A DNA stretch of 37,095 nucleotides. It comes from Chloroflexota bacterium (lineage in GTDB: Bacteria; Chloroflexota; Anaerolineae; Caldilineales; Caldilineaceae). The stretch covers positions 1 through 37,095 of the forward strand of contig QEUW01000062.1 of NCBI GenBank assembly GCA_003577005.1. Direction: 5' to 3'. The notes beneath the pieces were generated by a model. It was not told the origin of the DNA, did not search any database, and worked only from the letters and a program-made list of their open reading frames with translations. The first letter of the stretch is position 1; each line of letters opens with the position of its first letter. A program made the translations under genes and the position numbers. Shown in pieces: positions 24,810 through 33,196 of the stretch.

Positions 24810-26147
24810 ATGAAACAGCGCAGCTTGTCCCGTCGTCAGTTTCTGCACGTGAGCGCACTGACCGTGGCCGGTGCGGCATTGGCGGCCTGCGCACCCGCGG
24901 TAGCGCCCACAGGTGATGCACAGCCCAGCGCCGGAACAGGCCGCCAGGAAGTTCGCATCATGCTCTCGTCTTGGGCGGTGGCCGAGGTGCCCTTTGACCA
25001 GATGGCGCAGGAGTTTAGCGCCAAACGTGGGGATGTCGAAATCAAGATCGACTCATCCGACGACAACACCAAACTGGTGGCGCAGATTGCCTCGGGCAAG
25101 GTCGATTGGAGCGGTTACGGCATTATCTCCCCCTTCCTCGACATTGTGGCCAATGTGAACTCCGGGCTGATCCAGCCCATGGACGATCTCATCGCCGTCT
25201 CGAGCGAAGAGGGCGCGGCCCAAGTCAAAGAAGATATGATCCCCTCGGTGCGGGCCGACGCCAGCTATGAAGACCAGCTCTACATCATCCCCTATAGCTT
25301 TGAGAACATCACCTTCAACTGGCGGAATGATTACTTTGGGGAGATCGGCAAAACCGACCGGCCACAGACGTGGGACGACTGGTACGAGGCGGCAGTGGCG
25401 CTCAAAGAGTGGGGCAAAGATGAGGAGATCATTCCTACGTCGTTTGTCGGTGCGCTGTGGACCGATGGCGGCGCCCTCATTGCCTCGGCCATGGAGCAAC
25501 CCTATACCGATGAAGGCCTGCTCGACTGGCTCTCTGAAGAAGCGGTAGGCGCGTTGACCTTCTATCGCAAACTGGTGGACGAAGAGTTGACGCCGCCGCA
25601 CGGGTTCGACGGTTGGTTTGAATCGTTCCAACGGGGCAAGATTGCCTCAGTCCAGGCGCAAAGCTCGCGCGGTGTCTGGGGACAGAACCTCCACGGTGCG
25701 GACAAGTGGACGACCTCGCCGATTTCGACGCGCGTCGCCGGGGGCGGTTCGGGCACCGTCTACTGGGGCAATGGTCTGGGGGTGGTCAACCTGGCCCCCC
25801 ATCCTCAGGAAGTAGTTGATTTCTACATCTATGCCTTTGGACCAGCGAACACTGGCTTCCAGGAAGCGGTGATCCTGTCGGGCAAGACGCCGGTCTACAA
25901 CTCGTCGTACGACCAGATCATCAACGTCGACCCCGATTTTGAAAACTACAAGTGGATGATCGGCATGCGCGACGACGTGGCTCGTTCCTTCCCCGTACCG
26001 CGCAACACCTTCTATCTGATCCAGCACCAGGCCTACACGCGCCGGATTGTCGAATTCATCGACGATCCGACGATGACGCCAGAGCAGTGCGCCCAGTTGA
26101 TCTACGACGACTCAGTGGCGGAGATCGAAAAGCAGCAAGTGCAGTGA
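24810..26147 (+). CDS. Sugar ABC transporter substrate-binding lipoprotein (Tat-exported)
   Basis: A 445-aa extracellular solute-binding protein of family 1 type. The N-terminus has a twin-arginine motif SRRQFL (7-12) followed by a lipobox ending in Cys27 (ALAAC), so it is folded before export and anchored by lipid at the outer face of the membrane. The body has family features such as VRIMLSSWAVAEVPFDQMAQEFSAK near the start, aromatic residues for sugar stacking (YIIPYSFENITFNWRNDYF), and the TWDDWYEAAVALKE helix. The ATG at 24810 is eight bases after AGGAG; an ATG at 24804 is possible but too close. It begins an operon with two permeases. The sugar is unknown; the divergent dehydratase hints at sugar acids or their oligosaccharides. 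Confidence 0.9.
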   Translation: MKQRSLSRRQFLHVSALTVAGAALAACAPAVAPTGDAQPSAGTGRQEVRIMLSSWAVAEVPFDQMAQEFSAKRGDVEIKIDSSDDNTKLVAQIASGKVDWSGYGIISPFLDIVANVNSGLIQPMDDLIAVSSEEGAAQVKEDMIPSVRADASYEDQLYIIPYSFENITFNWRNDYFGEIGKTDRPQTWDDWYEAAVALKEWGKDEEIIPTSFVGALWTDGGALIASAMEQPYTDEGLLDWLSEEAVGALTFYRKLVDEELTPPHGFDGWFESFQRGKIASVQAQSSRGVWGQNLHGADKWTTSPISTRVAGGGSGTVYWGNGLGVVNLAPHPQEVVDFYIYAFGPANTGFQEAVILSGKTPVYNSSYDQIINVDPDFENYKWMIGMRDDVARSFPVPRNTFYLIQHQAYTRRIVEFIDDPTMTPEQCAQLIYDDSVAEIEKQQVQ

Positions 26148-26153
26148 GGGGTC

Positions 26154-26224
26154 ATGCGTGATGCGTAATGCGTAATGCGTGATATGGGGTACGGATTACG
26201 CATTACGCATTACGCATCACGCAT
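26154..26224. repeat. Perfect 27-bp inverted repeat made of heptamers, between ABC genes
   Basis: The arms 26154-26180 and 26198-26224 are perfectly complementary (17-nt loop). The whole stretch is in register with period 7 (ATGCGTG, ATGCGTA, ATGCGTA ... TTACGCA, TTACGCA, TCACGCA). In the RNA it would form a strong hairpin after the binding-protein gene and before the permeases, as expected of a partial terminator or mRNA-stability element giving more binding protein than permease. Confidence 0.75.
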
Positions 26225-26259
26225 TGCACTTCAACCTATATTCGGAGAGAACAAGGGCA

Positions 26260-27252
26260 ATGACGAGTTTTCCGGATATTGAGCCGGTGCGCGAGCCGGC
26301 TCCCCAACGCTCAGCGCTGGCCGAATTCTGGCAGCAAGTGCGCACGTTGCGCTCGCAACGGTGGGGCAATTTGTGGGGCTATCTCTTCGTGGCGCCGGCC
26401 ATGATCCTCTATCTGATCTTTCAGGCCTGGCCCATCTTCCGCGGCCTTTTTATGGCCTTTTCCGACTACCGGTGGATCATCCCGGAGACGCACGGTTGGT
26501 CGGCTTTCAACGGTCTGGACAACTTCGTGGAGATGGCGAACGATGCCACCTTCTGGCGTAGTTTGGGGATTGCCTTTCGGTTCACCTTCTTTTATGTGCC
26601 CGCCACGTTGGTATTGGCGCTCTTTGTCGCCGTGATGATCTCAAAGGTCAAAAACCCCAGGCTGGCCGGGTTCTACCGCGTGGTCAGCTATTTGCCGGTC
26701 ATCCTGCCCGTTTCGGTGGCGATGGTGATCTGGCGCAGCATCTATCACAACGAGTTTGGCTATCTCAACTACTTTCTCAAGCATCTGGTGGGGGTGGATC
26801 GGCCACCCAACTGGTTGGGTTCGGCCCAGTGGGCCTTGTTTGCCGTCCTCATCGCCGCCGTCTGGATGAGTTTTGGCCACCAGGCGTTGCTCTTTCTCAT
26901 CGGCATCTACAACATCAACAACGAACAGTACGAAGCGGCCGCTATCGATGGGGCCGGGGGATGGGCGCAATTTCGCCACATCACCTTGCCGGGCCTCAAG
27001 CCGATCTTTGTCATCGTTCTCGTGCTGTCAGCCGGGGTGCTGGGCACGACGGTAGAGATGATGGTGCTCTTCGACACCGGCGGCGGCCCGGCGGAATCGG
27101 TATTGACGACCGGGCTTTACACCTATCGCACCGCCTTTCAGGTGGGCGACATGCGCATGGGCTACGCCGCCGCTATGTCGCTCGTGTTGGGGCTGATCAG
27201 CATGGCGCTTTCCGGCCTGGTCTTCAGGCTCCTGCGCACCGAACGGGCCTAG
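26260..27252 (+). CDS. Sugar ABC transporter permease, MalF type
   Basis: A 330-aa inner-membrane permease with six helices (first LWGYLFVAPAMILYLIF, then FTFFYVPATLVLALFVAVM, and so on). The EAA loop that contacts the ATPase reads EAAAIDGAGGWAQFRHITLPGLKP. The ATG at 26260 follows AAGGG; the open frame upstream runs through the inverted repeat and is not likely translated. It pairs with the next permease and the lipoprotein before it. Cytosolic N-terminus of about 40 residues. Confidence 0.92.
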   Translation: MTSFPDIEPVREPAPQRSALAEFWQQVRTLRSQRWGNLWGYLFVAPAMILYLIFQAWPIFRGLFMAFSDYRWIIPETHGWSAFNGLDNFVEMANDATFWRSLGIAFRFTFFYVPATLVLALFVAVMISKVKNPRLAGFYRVVSYLPVILPVSVAMVIWRSIYHNEFGYLNYFLKHLVGVDRPPNWLGSAQWALFAVLIAAVWMSFGHQALLFLIGIYNINNEQYEAAAIDGAGGWAQFRHITLPGLKPIFVIVLVLSAGVLGTTVEMMVLFDTGGGPAESVLTTGLYTYRTAFQVGDMRMGYAAAMSLVLGLISMALSGLVFRLLRTERA

Positions 27253-27311
27253 CGGCACAGATGTCATTGCAGGCGGCGATGAACGTCTAGGAGCACACGG
27301 TAACAAAACTC

Positions 27312-28184
27312 ATGGTGGCAACAATCAAGCGCAATCTGCGATTCGACAACCTGCTGGTCAACCTGTCGTTGCTCTTCATCGTGGTGATCTGTCTGTTGCC
27401 CTTTTTGTGGTCGGTTTCCTCTTCGCTCAAGGGGCGCGATGAGCTCTTCCAGACGCTGCCGTCGCTGCTGCCGAAGGAGCCGACGTTGGGCAATTATTAC
27501 TGGATCTTTACGCGGCGCGACATGAGTATGATCCCGATCAACATGCTCAACAGCTTCAAGGTAACGCTGTTGGCCGTGGCGATCCAGACCTCGTTGGCGA
27601 CCATGGCGGGCTATGCCTTTGCCCGGCTGGAGTTTAAGGGCCGCGACCTCATGTTTTATAGCCTCATCCTGCTCATCTTTGTGCCGCGCGCCGGCGGGCT
27701 GATGGCTGTCTATGAGTTGATGGACTATCTCAACCTGCGCAACAGCCACCTGGGGTTGGCGCTACTCTTTTCTAGCGCCATGAGCACAGCAGTCTTTATC
27801 ATGCGCCAGAACTTTCTCAACATCCCGCGCGAGTTGGAGGAATCGGCCACCATCGAGGGTGCCAACACCTGGCAGGTCTTTCTCTATGTGGCAGTACCGC
27901 TGGCCAAAGGGGGCATGGTGGTCGTGGCGCTCTTTGAGTTTCTCTATGTGTGGGGTGAATACCTGATGACACGCACCTTGATCGACTTCCCCGAGCTAGA
28001 GACGCTCTCCGTCGCCGTCGCCAAGATCAGCGGGTGGGCGGCGCTCTTTACATCGAGCGCCTTTTCTACCTACGGCGCCGAAGCTGCCGCCCATGTGGTG
28101 GCGATGGCGCCTGTGATCCTCATCTTTATCCTCATGCAGCGCTGGTTCATCCGCGGGCTCACCGAGGGGATTTTGAAGATGTAA
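27312..28184 (+). CDS. Sugar ABC transporter permease, MalG type
   Basis: A 290-aa permease with six helices. The EAA loop is EESATIEGANTWQVFLYVAVPLAKGG. It is the second permease subunit of a CUT1-type importer, 59 bp after the first. The only ribosome site, AGGAG at 27289, is about 18 bases from the ATG. No ATPase gene is present; many such operons rely on one shared MsmK/UgpC-type ATPase encoded elsewhere. Confidence 0.92.
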   Translation: MVATIKRNLRFDNLLVNLSLLFIVVICLLPFLWSVSSSLKGRDELFQTLPSLLPKEPTLGNYYWIFTRRDMSMIPINMLNSFKVTLLAVAIQTSLATMAGYAFARLEFKGRDLMFYSLILLIFVPRAGGLMAVYELMDYLNLRNSHLGLALLFSSAMSTAVFIMRQNFLNIPRELEESATIEGANTWQVFLYVAVPLAKGGMVVVALFEFLYVWGEYLMTRTLIDFPELETLSVAVAKISGWAALFTSSAFSTYGAEAAAHVVAMAPVILIFILMQRWFIRGLTEGILKM

Positions 28185-28199
28185 CAGAGAACACTTCGA

Positions 28200-28254
28200 A
28201 GCTGGCACGATCACCAGGAGCATTCCTAGACGCTCCCTGGTGATCGTGCCAGCT
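28200..28254. terminator. Bidirectional hairpin between convergent genes
   Basis: AGCTGGCACGATCACCAGG (28200-28218) pairs perfectly with 28236-28254 (19 bp). It lies 16 bp after the permease stop and seven bp beyond the stop of the convergent secreted-protein gene. There is no long T-run on either side. Confidence 0.7.
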
Positions 28255-28261
28255 CAATTCC

Positions 28262-29860
28262 TCACGGCTGCGGGAAGAAGGCCCAGCGCACGGCCCACCA
28301 GATGCGCTCGACGCGGGTGATGATCCGGTCGGGCCGGCCCGGTTCCTGGTAGTAGCAGGTGGCGACATGTTTTGTATCGTAGGCGACGATGAGCCGTCTG
28401 TCTTTGTCAAAAGTCACCACCGGCACTGCGTCTAACCAGGCGTGTTCTGTCTGGTCGTTGCAGGTGAAGGGGATGTCCACCGGGAACTCCGCCTGAAGCT
28501 GGTCGCTCGTCTCCAGGATGCGGCGCTGCCACTGGTTTGCCTGCTTGCAGTTGGTGTCGCACCAGATATGGCCGATAACGCCACGCTGGCCGGCATCGTA
28601 GACCATGTGCATGCGGCCTTGAGCATCGATGGCGAGATCCACATTCTTGCCCTCACCGCTGGCAACCTGAGTCAAGTTCCAATGCTCATCCCCGGCACAG
28701 GTGTCGGCCTCACACCAGGCGTAAAATAGCTTGCCGCCGACCGTAATGTCGATTGGCGCCGCCTCATAGAGCGCAATATGGGGGCGGCCATTGGCGTCCA
28801 ACGCCAGGTCCCAGTTGGCCCACATCTTTCCCTCAGGGTGAGAGAGGGTAAACGCCTCCCAATTGGCTCCCGAATCACAGTTTGCATCACAACTATAGTA
28901 ATCCAGACTGACCGGCAGCCCGCTCAGGTTGAGCCGGGTGAGGACCCGCGGTTTGTCACCATCGAAGACCAACGTCGCATAGTCGGTAGTGATGGTTCTG
29001 CCCTCAATTGGACCGTAGATGATGGTCTGTTGCCAGCTTCCTGGTTCGGTACAGTCGGTCTCGTCGCACCAGGCGTAGTAGACAGCGGTTGGGCGCCCGT
29101 TGCCCCAGCCGTTGCCGTAGACAAAGCGCGGCCGTTCCTGCGAGTCAAGTGCAAACGAGTGCTGCGGCATATCGGCGTTGAAGAGCTCGACGCCCATGGC
29201 GTCGGTGACACGCAGACCGTACCAGTTTTGTGCATCGGTACAGTTCTGGTTGCAGGCCCAGAAGTCATAGTCATTCCCGCGGCTGCCGTTGCGGCGCACC
29301 AGGATACGCGGCTGGCCCGTCTTGGTCACAACGATCTGCACCTCATTGACGGCATCATCCATCGCCACCAATGTGCTCCAGTTGGCCGGGTCGGCACAAT
29401 TTGGCGTGGGGCCAGGGCAGTAGGTGTAATAGGCCGGCTGGCCGCGCGGCTCATTCTGGTGGCGCTCGTCTGAAGTGTAAAAGGCGAGATGCACGCCACC
29501 CTGCGCATCGACGGCGGTGGCCGCATTGTAGGTCAACCAGTCGCTCAGGGCAAAGAGACCGTGCCGGGCAGGGGGCGGCTCCGTCGTTGGCGTCGAGGTC
29601 GGTGTCGAAGTCGGCGTCTCGGTAGATGGGTCTGTCGAGGGCGTAGTTGCCGTCGGTGTGGGCGTCTCCGTCTCACCATCATCGCGGCGGCTGCTGCCCT
29701 GGCCGACCAGCGGCAGATAGAGTTGGGCGACCACGGCATCGGTGGCGTTCGCCTCGGCGTGAACGACAGGCTGACTGGGCACGAGGGCAGTCGCTGCCAG
29801 TCCGATCCCCAAGAAGAGGGTGGCAAAGACAAAGAACTGAGCAAGTGAAAAACGTTGCAT
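28262..29860 (-). CDS. Secreted Cys/Trp-repeat protein, probable beta-propeller
   Basis: A 532-aa exported protein. Signal peptide residues 1 to about 35 (FFVFATLFLGIGLAATAL). The mature part starts with AQLYLPLVGQGSS, then a Thr/Pro linker (about 60-100), then about 430 residues with six or more copies of a motif in which an aromatic pair and Cys are followed by a second Cys and a Trp: YTYCPGPTPNCADPANW, FWACNQNCTDAQNW, YAWCDETDCTEPGSW, YYSCDANCDSGANW, YAWCEADTCAGDEHW, HIWCDTNCKQANQW. Between them run beta-strand-like phrases such as DAQGRMHMVYD and DSQERPRFVYG. This suggests a sialidase-like propeller with one disulfide per blade. Function unknown. ATG 29860 has AAGGAGA eight bases upstream. 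Confidence 0.8.
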   Translation of the reverse strand: MQRFSLAQFFVFATLFLGIGLAATALVPSQPVVHAEANATDAVVAQLYLPLVGQGSSRRDDGETETPTPTATTPSTDPSTETPTSTPTSTPTTEPPPARHGLFALSDWLTYNAATAVDAQGGVHLAFYTSDERHQNEPRGQPAYYTYCPGPTPNCADPANWSTLVAMDDAVNEVQIVVTKTGQPRILVRRNGSRGNDYDFWACNQNCTDAQNWYGLRVTDAMGVELFNADMPQHSFALDSQERPRFVYGNGWGNGRPTAVYYAWCDETDCTEPGSWQQTIIYGPIEGRTITTDYATLVFDGDKPRVLTRLNLSGLPVSLDYYSCDANCDSGANWEAFTLSHPEGKMWANWDLALDANGRPHIALYEAAPIDITVGGKLFYAWCEADTCAGDEHWNLTQVASGEGKNVDLAIDAQGRMHMVYDAGQRGVIGHIWCDTNCKQANQWQRRILETSDQLQAEFPVDIPFTCNDQTEHAWLDAVPVVTFDKDRRLIVAYDTKHVATCYYQEPGRPDRIITRVERIWWAVRWAFFPQP

Positions 29861-30027
29861 GATTGGTCTCCTTGTAGCCGCTTGAATCACCAGGTGACCA
29901 GGACAAGTCACCCTGTCGACCATTCAACCACAAATCAGAGACCATAGAGGGCGACTGATCACTACTGTTAGTGACACAATCACCGCCACCGGCTATACTA
30001 CTATGAGTTGCGAGCGCGATCGGCCGA

Positions 30028-32523
30028 CTACCCGGCCTGATGGCCGGCTGCCAGATCAATGGCGGCCTGGAGCGACAGATAGTAGCCGGCCATCCACGCC
30101 GCCGTCCAGGCTCCCTCCCCTAACGCACCTTTACCTTCTGCAAGGGTACGTTCATATAGTTCCGCTTCATAGAGCGTCAGCGCCTGGCTGCTCTGCTCGC
30201 GCAGCCGGGTAGCTATCGCCAATAGCTGTGCCGTCTGTAGATACTGTTGGCGCTCTGCGGCGACGGCTGCCAGCCCATTGAAGACCGCAATCAGACCGGC
30301 CACGCTGTCCAATTCCCGATAGATGCGCAGCGCTGCGCGAAATTCGCCCGCCGCCTCCTGGAGTCGGTTCGCCGCCAGATGCGCCAGGCCCAGGTTGATA
30401 TGTGTCCAGGCGATTCCGGCCTGATTTTGCCGCTGTTGCGCGATCAGCAACGCTTCTTGAAAGAGTTCATTCGCCCGCACCGTTTCACCCTCACCGAGCA
30501 GGCTGCGGCCCAGCAGATTGAGCGCTACGGAGACACCACCCTGGCGTTTTAGCGCCCGTAGAAGGGGCAGCGACTCGTCCAGCCAGGTGGTGGCGCGGCG
30601 ATAGTCCCCACGGTTGATGGCAAGCGTTCCTAACTGATTCAAGACCGTTGCGGTTCCCCACGTATCACCGATCTGCCGGTAAAGCGCCAGGCTTTCGCCA
30701 AAATGCGCCTCAGCCTGAGCATAGTCTCCGAGCGCCAGGACGACATTGCCCAGCTGGAAGAACGCCCACGCGATGTTCGCCGGATCAGCGAGCGTGCGCC
30801 AGCGGGCTAACCCTTCTTCCAGACACTCCTGGGCCTGGCTCTGTTCACCAAGCAGCGAATGTAGCTCGCCCAGCGTCACCAACAGCCGCGCGCGTGCCGC
30901 ACCACCCTCCACCGGCTGGCCGCGCGCCAGTTGCAGCCAGCCACGGCCTTCCTTCCAGCGCCCAGCCAGATACCAGAAGCGGCCCAATGCACTCGCCAGA
31001 CGGAGACCTACCTCCCGTTCACCATCCTCACGCAGCGTCCACTCCAGGGCAGTGCGCAGGTTCGCCTGTTCGGTCTCCAACTGCCGTTGCCAGAGGTACG
31101 AGTCGGGTGCGTACAACTGGGGGGCTACCCGCTCGGCCAGTTCCAGAAAGTAGGCGGCGTGGCGGTGGAGGACCGACGCCTCTTCATCCACGGCGCGCAG
31201 CTTTTCGCACAGATATTGGCGCAGCAGTTCGTGCATGTCATAGCGCAGATGCGTTTCATTGCCGTGCGCTGTGCGGATGAGCGATTTATCGATGAGCGCT
31301 GCCAACACAGGCAGTGTTGCCCCCGCCACCGCCAGCGCGGCTGCACGGTCAAAGCCACCGCGGAAGATCGCCAGGCGCGCCAGGGTTGTTTGCTCGTCTG
31401 GCGTCAGCAATGCCCACGAATGTTCAAACACGGCGCGCAGGCTGCGATGGCGGGCAGGCACGCCCCGCACGTTTGCGGTCAGCAGGTCGATATTGCGCAC
31501 CACCTCCGCTGCGATCTCGTCCACGGTCAAGGTGCGCACCCACGCCGCAGCCAGTTCGATGCCCAGTGGCGCGCCTTCTAACAATGTGCAGATCTGGACG
31601 ACCGCCTCCTGGTTGTCCAGGGTAAGGCGGAAGGTGTGGTTGGCGCGCTGCGCACACGTTAGAAACAACATGACTGCGTCGGATTGGGCGACAAGGGCCG
31701 GGTCGGTGGCGCGGGGCACCATCAGGCCGGTCAGCTCGAAGCTGTGTTCGCCGGGGATGCGCAACCGTTCGCGTGTGGTGGTTAGAAGGAATACACCGGG
31801 CAGGTATTGCAGGATATGCTCGACCAGCGCAATTGCATCGACACCTCCATCGGCGCTGAGCAGGTGCTCAAAATTGTCCAATACGAGCAGGATGTTGCGC
31901 CCGCTCAACAGGGCATCCAGTTGCGCCGTAGGTTCATCGGCGCCGGGGAGAGATGCGCCGAGCGCTTCGGCGACGGCGCCTGGGATCTGCGCGCCGCTGG
32001 CAATGGGCGCTAGCGGTACAAAGATAGCCCCGTCGGCGCAACGCCCGGCCAGTTCGTGAGCCACTTGAATGGCAAGATGGGTCTTGCCTATTCCGCCTGG
32101 CCCCACCACGCTGACCAGGCGGTGCCCTTCAGCAAACAACTGGTGCAACACTGCCCTTTCTGCCTGGCGACCAATCAACGTGGTTGGCAAAGTTGGCAGG
32201 CGCACGGCCGGTGCTGCCGGCTCGTCACGTCGGGGGGGAGCTACCGACACAACGGGCACTTCCTGATCTTGCATATCGGTGGGGAGACGGCGCGCCAGCC
32301 GGATGAACCCCTCGCGCTGGTCGGCGGGAATTTGGAGCACCTCGGCCAACCGTTCCGCCATCTCTAGGGAAGGGCGTCGTTTTCCCGTCTCAAAGGCACG
32401 GATCGCCTGCACCGAACAATAAGCCAGTTCGGCGAGCCGTTCCTGGGTCAGATCGTGGTGGGCGCGTAGACGTTTGAGCCAGCGGCCAAAGGCCTGCGAT
32501 TGAACTGTAGTGTCACTCTGCAT
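30028..32523 (-). CDS. XRE-HTH / NB-ARC-like NTPase / TPR transcriptional regulator
   Basis: An 831-aa cytosolic regulator. Residues 10-65 form an XRE-type HTH (FGRWLKRLRAHHDLTQERLAELAYCSVQAIRAFETGKRRPS). An NTPase of the AfsR/LuxR-like STAND class follows from about residue 110: LPTTLIGRQAERAVL, Walker A VGPGGIGKTHLA, Walker B NILLVLDNFEHLL, LLTTTRERL, and GAPLGIELAAAWV. Residues about 450-800 are TPR repeats (for example ALGDYAQAEAHFGESLALYRQIGD). Such proteins act as ligand- or partner-controlled switches that bind DNA. -10-like TACAAT lies seven bases before the ATG, so the mRNA may be leaderless. GTGTCAC copies at 32510 and 32546 could be operators. The gene is divergent from the cupin gene and lies upstream of the secreted protein gene on the same strand. 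Confidence 0.9.
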   Translation of the reverse strand: MQSDTTVQSQAFGRWLKRLRAHHDLTQERLAELAYCSVQAIRAFETGKRRPSLEMAERLAEVLQIPADQREGFIRLARRLPTDMQDQEVPVVSVAPPRRDEPAAPAVRLPTLPTTLIGRQAERAVLHQLFAEGHRLVSVVGPGGIGKTHLAIQVAHELAGRCADGAIFVPLAPIASGAQIPGAVAEALGASLPGADEPTAQLDALLSGRNILLVLDNFEHLLSADGGVDAIALVEHILQYLPGVFLLTTTRERLRIPGEHSFELTGLMVPRATDPALVAQSDAVMLFLTCAQRANHTFRLTLDNQEAVVQICTLLEGAPLGIELAAAWVRTLTVDEIAAEVVRNIDLLTANVRGVPARHRSLRAVFEHSWALLTPDEQTTLARLAIFRGGFDRAAALAVAGATLPVLAALIDKSLIRTAHGNETHLRYDMHELLRQYLCEKLRAVDEEASVLHRHAAYFLELAERVAPQLYAPDSYLWQRQLETEQANLRTALEWTLREDGEREVGLRLASALGRFWYLAGRWKEGRGWLQLARGQPVEGGAARARLLVTLGELHSLLGEQSQAQECLEEGLARWRTLADPANIAWAFFQLGNVVLALGDYAQAEAHFGESLALYRQIGDTWGTATVLNQLGTLAINRGDYRRATTWLDESLPLLRALKRQGGVSVALNLLGRSLLGEGETVRANELFQEALLIAQQRQNQAGIAWTHINLGLAHLAANRLQEAAGEFRAALRIYRELDSVAGLIAVFNGLAAVAAERQQYLQTAQLLAIATRLREQSSQALTLYEAELYERTLAEGKGALGEGAWTAAWMAGYYLSLQAAIDLAAGHQAG

Positions 32524-32653
32524 AAAACCGATTGTATCACAGGCTGTGTCACTTTCTGTAGCGTTTGGTTGCTGTTTTTCGCCACCGCCCCGTGGTTAGA
32601 TGGGTGTACAGTCACAACGGACTGGCGGAGGATGAAAACAGGGGAGACTCACC

Positions 32654-33121
32654 ATGACAACAACGACGAAAGGGTCAGCGCAATGGAGACAGGATGAAGA
32701 CCGACACTTTCGCGTCGCTGGCGTATCGTTTGCCCTCAAGGTTACGGGGGAAGAGAGTGGCGGTGCTTGTGCGGTGGTTGAGGCCACCTTGCCACCCTAT
32801 TTTGCCGGTCCAACACCTCATCTCCACCAGCGGACGACCGAGGTGTTTTACATGCTCAGCGGCTCGATTGCCTTTACGCTGGACCACGAAACGGTAATTG
32901 CCCGCGCAGGCGATGTGGTGCGTGTGCTACCGGGGACCGTACATCGTTTCTGGAACCCCACCGCAGCGCCGGCGACCTATCTCAACTTTCTAGCGCCGGG
33001 TGGATTCGAGCAGTACTTTGTGGAACTAGCCGCAGTGATGGCGAGCGAACCTTCCTGGCCGCCCGCCGACCTGAGCCAGGTTCTTGCCCTGGGAGCCAAA
33101 TATGATCTGGTTCCGGCTTAA
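32654..33121 (+). CDS. Cupin-domain protein
   Basis: A 155-aa single-domain cupin. The first motif region is GPTPHLHQRTTEVFYMLSGSIAF (His at the usual metal positions, Glu in TTEVFY), the second GDVVRVLPGTVHRFWNPTAAPATYLNFLAPGGFE. Cupins of this class are metal-binding enzymes or sugar/flavonoid-type dioxygenases or regulators; the substrate is unknown. SD GGGGAG lies before the ATG. It is transcribed divergently from the HTH-NTPase-TPR regulator (131 bp between starts), which may control it. Confidence 0.85.
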   Translation: MTTTTKGSAQWRQDEDRHFRVAGVSFALKVTGEESGGACAVVEATLPPYFAGPTPHLHQRTTEVFYMLSGSIAFTLDHETVIARAGDVVRVLPGTVHRFWNPTAAPATYLNFLAPGGFEQYFVELAAVMASEPSWPPADLSQVLALGAKYDLVPA

Positions 33122-33125
33122 CCGC

Positions 33126-33160
33126 CCATTGTCCATCATCCATCGTCCATAGTCTATCGT
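33126..33160. repeat. Period-7 tandem repeat (five heptamers)
   Basis: In-register heptamers CCATTGT, CCATCAT, CCATCGT, CCATAGT, CTATCGT between the cupin and lipoprotein genes. Similar period to the arrays at 16157 and 26154 but different sequence. Confidence 0.6.
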
Positions 33161-33196
33161 CTAACCATTCACCAAATCAGTAAAAAGGAGATCACA

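Noticed and set aside
24643..24921. A 92-aa minus-strand frame upstream of the ABC operon
   Set aside because: It overlaps the start of the clear lipoprotein gene on the other strand and has no supporting signal.
26154..26224. CRISPR-like appearance of regular repeats
   Set aside because: Units are contiguous heptamers without unique spacers; the same holds for the arrays at 16157 and 33126. No cas genes are present.
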